A DNA stretch of 64,000 nucleotides from Dermanyssus gallinae (lineage: Eukaryota; Arthropoda; Arachnida; Mesostigmata; Dermanyssidae). Position numbers and translations under genes: made by a program. The notes beneath the pieces are model-generated. The model had not been told where the DNA came from and did not search any database. It saw nothing but the letters and a program-made list of their open reading frames with translations. Below are positions 36,164-46,365 of the stretch, piece by piece (position 1 is the stretch's first letter; the number at the start of each line of letters is the position of its first letter). The stretch spans positions 59,574 to 123,573 of the forward strand of contig QVRM01002472.1 of NCBI GenBank assembly GCA_003439945.1, read 5' to 3'.

Positions 36164-36908
36164 TGCCACCACCTAAATGGTTAAAATAGGCCCATCACCA
36201 CGAGGTGGTTAAACCATGGCTCCCATCACCATCATGTAGTTAAACCATGGCTCCCGTCACAACCAGGTGGCTAGACTATAAACCCCATCACCACCAGTTG
36301 GTTAAATTATGGCTCCCATCACTACCAGCTGGTTACACCATAGCTCTCATCACCCCCAGCTAGTTTAACCATGGCTCCCATCACCACCAGGTGATTAAAC
36401 CATGGCTCCCATCACCACCAGGCGGTTAAACTATGGCTCCCATCACCACCAGGCGGTTAAACTATGGCTCTTATCACCCCCAGCGAGTTAAACCATGGCT
36501 CCCATCACCACCAGTTGGTTAAACCATGGCTCCCATCACCACCAGGTGGTTAGACCATGGCTCCCATCACCACCAACTGATTAAACCATAACCCCCATCA
36601 ACACAAGGTGGTTAGACCATGGCTCCCATCACCACCAGCTGGTTAAACCGTGGCGCCCATCACCAATAGGTGGTTGAGCCATGGCTCCCATCACCACCAG
36701 ATGGTTAAACCATGGCTACCATCACCACCAGCTGGTTAAACCATGGCTTCCATCACCACCAGGTGGTTAAACCATGGCTACCATCACCACCAGCTGGTTA
36801 AACCATGGCTCCCATCACCACCAGCTGGTTAAACCATGGCTCCCAACACCACCAGGTGGTAAAACCATGGCGCCCATCACCACCAGTTGGTTAAGCCAGG
36901 GCTCCTGT
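36164..36908. repeat. 31-bp minisatellite, about 24 units
   Basis: Unit period is 31 bp (GGTT at 36796 recurs at 36827). The consensus is GGTTAAACCATGGCTCC followed by CATCACCACCAGCT, with scattered substitutions. Most units carry CCATGG and many CAGCTGG. Frames through it are repeat shadows. Confidence 0.93.
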
Positions 36909-37000
36909 TCACCTCAACCCCACCTCATTCATAAACAACGCGTTGTCGGTTTGTCGATCGTTGTGGCATCGATGGCCAAACGTTGTCCTGTTGACACTTG

Positions 37001-37174
37001 TCGAGCCAAGTTGCGTGGTGCATTCGCGTACGCCTTGTAGGCACCGGAGAATACACATATGTGTACGGATTCGATCCCCACGGTTGCATCTTTGTATTAA
37101 TGGGGTCCGACTTACGAAGCAGTGCGAAAGCAAATCCGCGGACGCTAAAATCTGGTTGGGAGTCAGCCCGACAA
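37001..37174 (+). mobile_element. tRNA-derived SINE, family 1, copy 4
   Basis: GATTCGATCCCCACGGTTG B box at about 37067-37086, GGGGTCCGACTTACGAAGC and CGCGGACGCTAAAATCTGG. Flanked by a perfect 12-bp target-site duplication, CCTGTTGACACT at 36987-36998 and 37185-37196. The 5' head is partly deleted. Confidence 0.85.
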
Positions 37175-37439
37175 AGGTTTTCAGCCTGTTGACACTCTGC
37201 CGCACCAGTCCATTCCAACAGCACTACTGTTGAGTGTGAAAAACGAACACGGCTCGTCTTCAACTGCCCGATAGTTTTTGACTGGATGCCAATACGGTAG
37301 ATCGTTCTTAGGCGGTAAGGTGTCTCGGCTTGGTGTAACATGAGCTTTTTTTTTTTAATGGGGGGTGGGCGGTAATGCACCATCTCTTTTTATTGAGACA
37401 TCCGTGCTCCCCGTTTTTTTTCGATTATGGCCGATTTTT

Positions 37440-37572
37440 AGTCCACTCCGGCATTCACCTTGTTTAAATTGGATACCATGAAGACCAATTTAGGAGTGGC
37501 CGGTCTGGGTCTCGAACCCAGGCCTCCCGAATGCAAGGCAAATGCTTTTGCCACTAAGCCATCTTTCTCGAT
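37440..37572 (-). mobile_element. Second SINE family with Ala-tRNA-like head
   Basis: Read from 37572. A box TGGCTTAGTGG, anticodon-loop-like CTTGCAT (TGC), then a perfect T arm CTGGG-TTCGAGA-CCCAG (37498-37514). A non-tRNA body of about 55 bp follows. The acceptor stem does not pair, so I call it a tRNA-derived SINE or pseudogene and not a working tRNA. Only one copy seen. Confidence 0.6.
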
Positions 37573-37602
37573 AAATCCTGCATTCCTGCATTTTATCCTG
37601 GC

Positions 37603-37741
37603 ATTCTCACATAGATCAATTGATGCCAAAACGCAGTTATTGCAACCTTGCGGAGATTACGGTAGGTAGAGGTTCCAGTCGAGGGACTTTTATCGGACTA
37701 CAAGGCTCTGTTTTTATCTAACAATTGATCTATGTGAGAAT
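37603..37741. repeat. 139-bp unit bounded by 20-bp perfect inverted repeats
   Basis: ATTCTCACATAGATCAATTG at 37603-37622 is exactly complementary to 37722-37741. The inner 99 bp is unique. It could be a MITE-like element or an inverted local duplication. Confidence 0.8.
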
Positions 37742-37754
37742 TTTATATTATGAT

Positions 37755-38170
37755 ATCCTGTTGCGGGGTGGTGGGTACAGAGGCATTCTTCGAAGGGTTC
37801 AGGTGATTCAAAATTATGCACTTTGAGCCACCTTCACCAGACGGCGCTACGAGTCAGTTAGTGATCTGTTCGCTGCCCATGACCTTTTACCAGTCTCAAA
37901 AATATATATTCTTAAAGTGGCCACGCTTGCATACAAAACCGCTTGTGGTTCACTACCGGCGAATATAGTATTTCTTTTGGTGCCTAGGCGGAGGAGGCTA
38001 CGTAGAGCGACAGTATTTGTGGTGGACCAGAAAGAAACGTAGGTCCCGTTCTCTATTGTTCCGGCTGCCGCATACTTGGAACACGCTACCTGGAAGCATT
38101 AGATCTCTTAGTGAGTGTTTTTGTGCGGGAATTAAAAGAGTATCTTTCTTTTGGCTCTGATATAACAGAA
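37755..38170 (+). mobile_element. CR1/L2-like LINE ORF2 C-terminus
   Basis: YRGILRRVQVIQNYAL (about 37775-37820), D-L-L-P-V-S-K-I (about 37882-37905), VATLAYKTACGSLPANIV (about 37918-37970) and, one frame over, F-R-L-P-H-T-W-N-T-L-P-G-S-I-R (about 38060-38105). The order and spacing fit the C-terminal domain common in CR1-group ORF2. Contains stops and one frameshift. Confidence 0.75.
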
Positions 38171-38363
38171 TTATGAGCACTGAAAATATAGCGCAATAAT
38201 TGGCCAAGGCCGCAAAATAAGGAGAGCGCAAGTGTTTCAACAATGATTGCTGTATTAAATTCAGCTTTCTAAAACAGAAACGAGCAGAATTTTAAGTTTC
38301 AGATGACGTAATAACTACCTGTTTGTCTCATCTGCCAATAAGTTAACCATGACTAGTAAAAAC

Positions 38364-38654
38364 CTAGTCTGCCAGTTGCCAAGCAAGTGCCGCCAAGGTT
38401 TGCGTACGCAAACGGATTCTAGCAAAACCAGGACGGCAGCAACAGCAAGAGTACAACTTTGTTCGGCCTAAAGCCAGCGGGTTTTGTAGATCATGCACGT
38501 ATGTCGACACTCCGAGAGTACCCAACCGTTCAGATTCTGAGACCTTGAGGCAGTTGTACCAGTCCGGCAATGCCACATGGGCAATACAAATGGCGACAAG
38601 AGCGGCCTGGCGGTTCTCGTACATACGTGCATTGATTCCACTATAGACTATCAT
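38364..38654 (-). CDS. Unrecognised open frame, 96 codons
   Basis: ATG-started minus frame with no motif I know. Lies between two LINE fragments. Low likelihood of being a gene. Confidence 0.12.
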   Translation of the reverse strand: MIVYSGINARMYENRQAALVAICIAHVALPDWYNCLKVSESERLGTLGVSTYVHDLQNPLALGRTKLYSCCCCRPGFARIRLRTQTLAALAWQLAD

Positions 38655-38684
38655 GGCCGATATTCCGGGCCTTGATCAAGCTAC

Positions 38685-38750
38685 GAGTTGTTGTTGTTGC
38701 TGCTGTTATTGTTGATGTTGTTGTTGTTGCTGCTGCTGCAGTAGTAGTAG
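38685..38750. repeat. GTT/GCT/TAG trinucleotide tract
   Basis: Mixed triplet repeats directly before the truncated LINE at 38740, mirroring the TAG tract before the copy at 7877. Confidence 0.85.
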
Positions 38751-39222
38751 TGCATGGAAAGGTCACCTACTGGCTGACGCAGGTATTGACGGGACACGGA
38801 TGCTTCCAAAAATACCTGCACAAGATAGGCAAAGCTCCGGACGCCAAATGCATTACGTGCGACACAAGCGAGGATGATGACGTGACTCATACGATCCTCC
38901 GGTGCCCAGCATTTGAAGACATTCGACAGAACTCACCAGCAATGACTTCTTCAGACATGACGGTGACAGATCTAGTCTGCGCTATGCTGGAGGACGAATC
39001 CAAATGGGAGCAGGGCATGCTATTGGTGGAAGGTATAATGAGAAGAAAGAACGAACTGGAACGACAGCGAGCTGAGAGGATGAGGCGACTAAAAGACGGA
39101 ACGGCGGCCGATAACCAACACTAGAAGGGAGCAGCTATGAACGGAGTGCATAGAAAAATCTCCATTTTCAACGAAGTAAAACGAAAGTTGTTCCGCTGAA
39201 AATGATTGTAACATACATTCAA
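38740..39222 (+). mobile_element. R1/Jockey-like LINE 3' end (family B), best copy
   Basis: An uninterrupted frame to TAG 39122-39124 encodes Y-W-L-T-Q-V-L-T-G-H-G-C-F, K-C-I-T-C-D-T-S-E-D-D-D-V-T-H-T-I-L-R-C-P (CX2C...HX4C) and a charged C-terminus (RRKNELERQRAERM). The 3' UTR to AATAAA at 39221 runs directly into TAG/TTG microsatellite. 5'-truncated; related copies at 7380 and 7877. Confidence 0.8.
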
Positions 39223-39228
39223 TAAAAA

Positions 39229-39242
39229 AAGTAGTAGTAGTA

Positions 39243-39299
<57 letters not shown>

Positions 39300-39309
39300 G
39301 CTGCTGTTC

Positions 39310-39341
<32 letters not shown>

Positions 39342-39413
39342 GCTGCTGCTGCTGCTGTTGTTAATGGTGCTGTTGTTGTTGCTGCTGTTGCTGTTGTTGT
39401 TATCGTTGTCTTT
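39229..39413. repeat. (GTT)n microsatellite following a LINE 3' end
   Basis: About 185 bp of TAG, then GTT with GCT and TCG interruptions, starting 7 bases after the LINE's AATAAA. Confidence 0.93.
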
Positions 39414-40605
39414 GTGAATATGGATCAAGTGAGCGAGTGACATCGTAGCTTTTGTAGCCGGTACAGTTGATCAAAGGGAGACGCGAGGCATGCGAATGCG
39501 GACGCGGGCGCCCGAATCGAGATCCAGAGTGGGCCAGAGCGGCGCTGGCGTGAGGCGCGCTCGCTCAGAGGGACCCGCTTGGAGAGCGCGACATCTTTGG
39601 GGCGCCTTCTCTCGTGACTGACGCACGTTGGGGTCTAGATGCGAAGCGCTCGCTGGGGTGCTCCGAGGCCAGCGCCGCCGCAATCGTCGCTGTGGTTCCT
39701 ACTTGTCTTGTCTTCTTCTCTCTAGCGCGAAGAGGCTCTCTCTCTCTCTCTATGTGAAGACGCGAACATGACGAACAGAGAGAAAGAAAGAATATGCGGG
39801 GGGGGGGGGGGGGGGGAAGAGGTCGGGAAAGCGAACGGGACATGCCGCATGTGAACGCAGTGGACCGTGAGAGCGCACATGATGGCCACCGAACACATGA
39901 AGTGTGCTCGCGCATGCGAGGGAGGCACGCATGCGACATGGACAACCATGTGTCATGTGCTGCTCGCTATGGCCTGGGAAACTCGATTGAAAATGGCAGA
40001 TACTAGTAAGGGAACGCTTTGCAAAATAGTCGTGTATATATACATGTATGTATATATATATGCATATCAAAAAAAGTATATATATATATATATACATATA
40101 GGATTTCAATAAAAGCTCTAGCTATACGAGGGAAGTTATGGAATTTGTAAGAAGAGCATTTTTCCATTGGAATGGGGGAGTGGTCTTGGTCAGGAGTGAC
40201 AGTGAAATTACTATGATGTTTTGTATTGATGTGGCCGACCGGACATAGGCTATACACCATGTGTCATTGCAAGAGATCTATCGGTTTACCATCGGTAGAG
40301 AAGCTGACCATGCAAGTGTGTTTGGAAAATATTCTGTTTGAATTGATTAAGTTTGCAGAAATTGAGATTCTGTGATGTCTCAACGTTTGGAATTACGCTT
40401 ATAAAACACGCACAATGGCAAGGAATTAAATGCTAACGCTAAAAAATCCTCCTCTCCAAGATTCCAAAAAAGAGCTTTTTCAAGCCAAGCAGAACAACGC
40501 CTAATCCTACTAGCCCACCAAAGAACTCGCGTGTTTATAAATGTATCAGCCGTCCCATATTCGTCTATGAAGAGCTCTTGCAGCATATCCGGATAAAGTG
40601 TACCT
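39414..40605. other. Intergenic with a G19 run and TA tracts
   Basis: A run of 19 G at 39798-39816 and short TA-type tracts at 40035-40100. No gene recognised; the GC-rich 39470-39700 part has no conserved motif. Confidence 0.5.
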
Positions 40606-40725
40606 GAGCTCTTTCGGGCTGACCCTCAGCCAATATCTAACGTCCACTGCGTTCGAATTGCTTCTCAAGACGGACCCCGTAAACACAAATGTGCAACGGT
40701 GGGGCACCACGCCACTGGGCTCGAC
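40606..40725 (-). mobile_element. tRNA-derived SINE, family 1, copy 5, with perfect 15-bp TSD
   Basis: Bounded by GGATAAAGTGTACCT at 40591-40605 and 40726-40740. The body reads GGGCTGACCCTCAGCC, ATCTAACGTCCAC and GACGGACCCCGT in reverse orientation. The middle of the tRNA-like head is deleted, joining GTGGGGC to ACCACGCCAC. Confidence 0.9.
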
Positions 40726-40904
40726 GGATAAAGTGTACCTAGATATATGTACAGTTTTAGAGCGACCTCCCGCTGCACAGGAACTCGAAGCGTCTCGCAC
40801 AGCAGTCGTGCGGCAAGAGGAATCCAACGGAACTATCTTTTTGACAACTGATTGAAAAAAGGAGTTTCATCTAGAAGAAACACTCCCCAGCCTCATCACA
40901 GATC

Positions 40905-41045
40905 CGTAGAGCCCCACCAGCTCTTCCTAACAAGCAAAATGGCTTCCGCCGTGGACAATCAACGACTACAGTGTGTCGGGTTCTATTAGATGAAATACGC
41001 GTGTCGCTTCACAAAAATAGGCACAACTATTTGCAACTTTTATTG
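40905..41045 (+). mobile_element. LINE reverse transcriptase fragment
   Basis: One frame reads Q-N-G-F-R-R-G-Q-S-T-T-T then L-L-D-E-I-R, the RT motif 2 region (QNGFRxGRST) of CR1/RTE-like LINEs. Only about 45 codons; no catalytic Asp box follows. Confidence 0.6.
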
Positions 41046-42959
41046 ACGTAAACTAAAAAACATTTTTAAGGAAGTTGTTTTTAACTTTGACGTGGCTTAC
41101 GCAACCTGTTCCACTTGCACGACTGTAGGCGCTCGATTTCTCTCTCCCAGCTCAAGCTAGAGAGCTCTTGAGTGAGAAAACTCCTAAATATCAGATCGTA
41201 ATTATAGTTATTATATATGCATATTATGTATTGCGCATATTTACATACCTGGCAAAGGTAAATGAACAAACGGCTTACTTTAACAGTTCTATACTGTCCC
41301 TCGGATATGACCAGAGCTTTCGTAGATACCCTGTAGATATACCTGTACCAACCAAAAACAAATATTTTCACCAGATTTCCTAACGACAGTCATATCAGAT
41401 GTAAGCGAACTCCAGACATATATACAGTTCGCAATGTGTACAGGTGCGGCGGTTAAACCAGGTCAAACTTTGGAGCGCTGTCAAAACGCATCCAGTATGC
41501 GGACCACGTCTGGTATCCAACGAGAGTCTGTTTCAACACAACACAGTAAGAACAAATGCCTACCATGGCCGATCGAGCAGCTGCATCGGATTTTCCATTA
41601 CACCGACCTTGCCCACTGCCTTCATTCAGCAGACATTTGTAAACCAGGGTAGGCAAGTTTTACAGGATGCAGCTTAGATCTTAGCGGTTTAGGTCTTGAA
41701 TTAAAGCTATAATTTATTCAAGCAAACGATGTCTATATTGAATAAATACGCCAGTTAGGGTTCTCTCTATCAACGCGCTCAAAAAATTGCATCCAAACAT
41801 TTGTGTTCATTTGCGTAGACATTTGGAACTGAGCGACATCAACTATTGCCGATTATACGAGTATGTATACAAGACTGATGGACTGTGGGGAACAACTTGG
41901 AGTTCTGGTGGCCAGGGCTCCACTCTTTTCAGCGAAGCTTGAAATACCGCGATGCGGACCCCATCAATACTGATGCACTTTTTGAGGCGTGAGACCGAAG
42001 TACATTGCTAAATCGCCTTTTAATTTGCTACTGATTTGCGTAGGAAGTTGTACATCCGTACATCGCGAACGCAGGAGCAAATAGACATTGGATTTAAGAG
42101 ATACGGGATATGGATAAAAAGCATCGAGCACACTTTCTAATAGGATATGTATTTCTCTTCGGGTAAATTAACATTCTTGTTCGGACGTACGGAGCTCCAA
42201 CCTGAAATATATGGACAAATTATCAAAGCAAGGCTACAATTACGTTGTCTTTCAGAGAGTGGATAATTTAACTTCATAGTAAGTCAAATTATACGCAAAT
42301 GGCAGATCAGCACATCCTGGAAATTCATCTCAAGGTATGGACAACGTATCATTTAATTTGTGAAGCCACAAATTGCGAGTGATTCGATACAAAGTGTCCT
42401 CTATTTGAGTCGATGCCTTGATCGTGACGTTTGTTCCGATGCTGAGGGTCAGAGCAGGTTACCAACAGTAGTGAATTCGCACTGTTTGCCAAAGATAAAA
42501 AAAATACAAATAATTGTCTATGTTTATCTGATCAGAGTGATCAGAGAGAGATGTAGTGTGAGTGATCTAGTAGTAATAATAATATCAGTATACCATGCAG
42601 TGGAATGCACAGCGCTTTTACGAAAAATCGTTGCACTACTTCTCTCGCCGGAAGCGTGAAGAAGATAGAGCTTTATGTAAAAACATTTTCAAACTGTATA
42701 TTATATTCACTTTGAGTAAAATAAACAAAAATTGTTATATTATCAATATGAATAATAAGACTAATTATCAATAAGTTAGTTAGTACTAAATACACGCAGG
42801 TGGCAACCCGAGCACATTTTTATTATGAGTGATTCAGTAAAATTGTGCCAGTAACTGAGATCCGGTACAGTGGTGGCCACTATTGCACGCACGTAGCAAT
42901 TGTTTTTACCCGGCACATGCCTGTTTTTACCCGACCCAGAATCATACCTAAAGAGTATG
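41046..42959. other. Intergenic, nothing recognised
   Basis: About 1.9 kb of AT-rich DNA without supported features on either strand. Confidence 0.5.
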
Positions 42960-43460
42960 CACATGTAAATCTTAAAGAATTATAAAGGAATTTACATTGA
43001 TTTAAAGTTGGAAGACTAGCCCATTATGGACCGAAGGTATCTCATAGACCACAACTCAGTTTACGGGTAGTCTTGCACCAATTCAAAAGATATGACGTGT
43101 AATGATTCGTGATTGCTAATCGTTGTGTTAGGGCTATAATGATTAAACATGTACAACTTAATGGCTTTAGTCGAATAACGTCTCGGCCTCCCTTTCATGA
43201 TTTTCTGCATTTTAGCGAGTTTTGTGAACCATTGAACTTCAGAGGTTTACCCGCCTAAACAGCTTAAGGTGTGCGACATTCAAAGCGGTTAAACACAAAC
43301 ACAGATACACACACCCAACAAAGTGTAAATGAACTCATTGTAGAAGCATGTCCCCGCTGATTTCACTGCGAGGGAAAAACCACCAAAGGGCAGACACTGA
43401 CGGGTACTGCATTTGTAACACTAGACGTAACAAGGCCCATTTAATACGTCGATCGATATG
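42960..43460. repeat. Direct duplication, copy A (about 0.5 kb)
   Basis: Aligns along its whole length with 44411-44905. Shared blocks include ACAACTCAGTTTACGGGTAG, AAAGTGTAAATGAACTCATT and GGGTACTGCATTTGTAACAC; the offset is about 1450 bp. Lies just 3' of the minus-strand lectin ORF, so it may be its 3' UTR or flank. Confidence 0.85.
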
Positions 43461-43500
43461 AGTTCGCCGCGGCTTCATCGAGCGTCGCGATGGGGTGTTT

Positions 43501-44146
43501 TTAAGCACCCCAATACATCTGTTCGGGCTGGCCGTTCCTAAGCTCCAGACAGGCGTCTTCAACCGTCAACGATGAGGTCGAGTACACACGCACATCGCAG
43601 AGGGAAATCCCGTATCCAGGGCTCAACACCTGCAGCGAAACGTGCCTCAGGAACAGATGACCGGGGCAGTGAATGTAGAAGTGAGCTGCTGGAAGGATGT
43701 CGACCACCTGACGTTTGCAGACGCCATTGAAGACGGTACCCGACGAAGGAACGTGACTACCCACTCGGACCTCAATCGTAACGTTTAGTGCGTGCGCCCC
43801 CAACACCATGTGGATGAATTTGCTGCGATTAGGGTCGATGATGTCGACCGCCCACAGTGGATTGTCGTCACCGGGAATCGAACTTAGCACTCTCTCTCTC
43901 GCTTTGCACTCGTCACCGGCAAAGCTGGCCTTGGTGTGTGCCGTTTGCAAACTAAGCAGGGCCGGCTTATCAAGCGCCATCTCTCGCACATGTAACTACC
44001 AAGTATATGGTGAATAAAGTAAATCATGATCTTTCGCACACATTCCGGGGGGAGATACGAGTCCCATTACCGTCGCGACAGGCCTGCAAGTCCATGCCAA
44101 TCAGCGTATAGCCGGGATCACACGCGTACCTAACGATGTTATTGTG
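43501..44146 (-). CDS. Sushi (CCP) + fucolectin/F5-8C-like lectin protein, partial
   Basis: Read from 44146. A sushi-type module, V-R-Y-A-C-D-P-G-Y-T-L-I-G ... C-R-D-G-N-G ... N-V-C (44146-44036), follows an AG at 44148-44147. A lectin-like module runs 43995-43501: K-P-A-L-L-S, N-P-L-W-A-V-D-I-I-D, F-N-G-V-C, H-F-Y-I-H-C-P-G and the closing L-C-D-V-R-V-Y. This pattern (W-x-V-D ... C ... C ... L-C-E/D-V-x-V-Y) is that of fucose-binding fucolectins of the F5/8C fold. Joining 44042 to 43995 across a possible 46-nt intron keeps frame but drops the last sushi Cys; otherwise a frameshift separates them. Proteins of this kind are secreted or surface lectins in innate immunity. No signal exon found. 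Pseudogene is possible. Confidence 0.5.
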
Positions 44147-44410
44147 CTTGAAAGATTATTTGGAGTCGATAATGTGGTCATGCCAAGCGGTATCAGAAAA
44201 CGTGCACCCCTTGTGCTTATCAGCTACCTTCGCATCGCTCAGCAAATCCAGGCAGACAAAATGAAACATCATTGCAAATCGCTTCACGAAAATACAACGA
44301 AACTCAAACTGGAATCTAATTGTGTGCCGAAAGCAGGGCTTTTTCATTAAGGCAGCGCCAGCGCGTCTTCTTAGCATCGTCCTTTCGCGATATGCAGCGA
44401 TAGTACTTAG

Positions 44411-44905
44411 CACATGTAAGTCTTAAATAATTATAAAGGAATTTGAACTTATCTTAAATTGGAAAGCTAGTTCAATATAGATCGAAGGCGTCTCATAGAA
44501 CACAACTCAGTTTACGGGTAGTCTTGAACCAGTTCCAAAGGTAAGACGTGTATTAATTCGTGATCGTTAATCGGCAATATAGGTCTATAATCATTAAGAA
44601 CGAATGGTTGTAGATTTTCTGCTTTTTAAAAACCTTAGCGAGCCACTGGTGACTTACACAAAAGCCCGGCCATTTCGAGGCTCCTAAACTACTTAAGGTT
44701 GGGGGCATCTCACTGTTGGTAGCCTTCAAAGCGGGTTTACACAAACACACACACGTACAGTCAACAAAGTGTAAATGAACTCATTGTAGAAGCATATCTT
44801 CGCAGATTTCACTGCTATGGGAGAACCAAATTAATGTAGACACTGCCGGGTACTGCATTTGTAACACTAGATTACCAAGGCGCAATCCATACGTCGATCG
44901 ATATT
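44411..44905. repeat. Direct duplication, copy B
   Basis: Second copy of 42960-43460, diverged by many substitutions and indels. It likewise lies immediately 3' of a minus-strand open frame. Confidence 0.85.
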
Positions 44906-45201
44906 GATCGATAGGTGTGTGGTAATTGCCTCGTGAAATTGGCCAAGTTCGGCTTCGGAAAACGTTGCAAAGTTTGGGAAACTTTGACAACCTCGGGGAA
45001 CGCAGACGAAGAACAGACGGCGCGGTTACCACGGCGTTCGTAGTCCACCGTCACTAGACCATCATTGACCTGCACGTGGCGCATGTAAGCGGAACTGTTA
45101 GGGCACGTTCGGGGGCGTTTGCTCTTCGGTGTGTACATGACGTGCGTACAGCTTAGAGGAAAGTGGCGACCTGTGTTGCCGACGAAGCTGTCGGCAATCA
45201 T
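44872..45201 (-). pseudogene. Possible paralogous lectin-locus exon, unrecognised
   Basis: 109-codon minus frame with paired Cys (L-S-C-T-H-V, R-T-C-P-N-S-S, A-V-C-S-S-S). Another frame just upstream (about 45205-45300) reads K-A-C-H-D-P-S-A-N-A-R ... P-E-T-G-V-C. Its position relative to copy B matches that of the sushi-lectin ORF relative to copy A. I cannot assign a domain. Confidence 0.25.
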
Positions 45202-45370
45202 TTGCCGTTTGGCCGATAATGAACCTCACATACGCCCGTCTCAGGGTCCAAAGAAAGAAGTCGTGCATTCGCCGACGGATCGTGGCAAGCTTTGCTATTG
45301 CGCTGTCGGAATTCTTCCTCCGGCCGCAGCAGTGAATGAACGAAAGCCTAATCGGCTAAGACGTACGTAA

Positions 45371-45635
45371 GAGATGGTCATGATGATGATGATGATGATA
45401 ATGATACAAATTAATTGATTACCCTTACACTGCCATTGTGGAGTTTTTGATTGCTATAATAATATAATTTAGGTACATCCCATGCCCGAGAGACGCAGAT
45501 GATGGTGGCCCGTTGCATAAGCGCATTAACGGTGATGATAATGAATATCATGAGTGGAATGGGTGGGACTTTTCCGCTACACCAGTGGACGAGTTGAGGG
45601 AGGGATACTCCGAATTGCCACCTTCGTCGTTGTCG

Positions 45636-45667
<32 letters not shown>

Positions 45668-46094
45668 ACTGTAGCTGTTGCTGATGTCGCCATTGTAGTC
45701 GCGCGTTTCCATTGGGTGGTTCGAGCTTTGCGCATGCGCTGTTACGAATAGAGCTCTCATATACACACACATACACACACCGCCGGTACGCATGGTAGAG
45801 GAGAGTCCACTATCTATATGACGTACACCATGTTCTATCCAAACATATACATATATGTATCTCTATATATGTATATGCGTGCTCACAGATTGTGTGCATG
45901 TGTAGCGGCTAGCTGGGCGGTTGATTGGTTGACAGACAGACAGACAGACAAACAGACCGACTAAGTAAGTGTATCTCGGTGCATGTATAGGAGAAACGTC
46001 TCAGTGTGCCTCACGATGTATGAGGTCACCATAGCAACATCACCTTACGTTTATTCTTGGTCGACGGTGAACGGTGACCAACGATGACAATCTT
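45371..46094. other. Intergenic with GTT tract
   Basis: A (TTG)n tract at about 45628-45670, short GAT repeats near 45380 and GACA repeats at about 45935-45950. No gene seen. Confidence 0.55.
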
Positions 46095-46365
46095 CGACAG
46101 TGACGGTCAAGGACTTGAACACTGACGATCAAGAACTTGTGCACTGATGATCAAGAATTTGGGTACTGACGATCAAGAACTTCGACAGCGACCGTCAAGG
46201 ACTTCGACAACGACCATCAAGGACTTCGACAACGACCATCAAGGACTTCGACCACGACCATCAAGGACATCGATAACGAAGATCAAAGACTTCAACCACG
46301 ACGACGATCAAGGACTTCGACCACGACCATTAAGAGTCTCACCAAAGACGCTCAAGAATTTCAAT
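46095..46365. repeat. 22-bp minisatellite, about 12 units
   Basis: Units of ATCAAGGACTTCGAC followed by AACGACC, period 22 with one 25-bp unit. Divergence rises at both ends. A frame through it (46147-46551) repeats because 3 x 22 bp gives a 22-residue repeat; probably not coding. Confidence 0.88.

Noticed and set aside
36164..36908. CRISPR-like array
   Set aside because: Units abut without unique spacers and the genome is an animal's; it is a minisatellite.
37490..37560. Functional tRNA-Ala(TGC)
   Set aside because: Acceptor stem does not pair and a SINE-like body follows.
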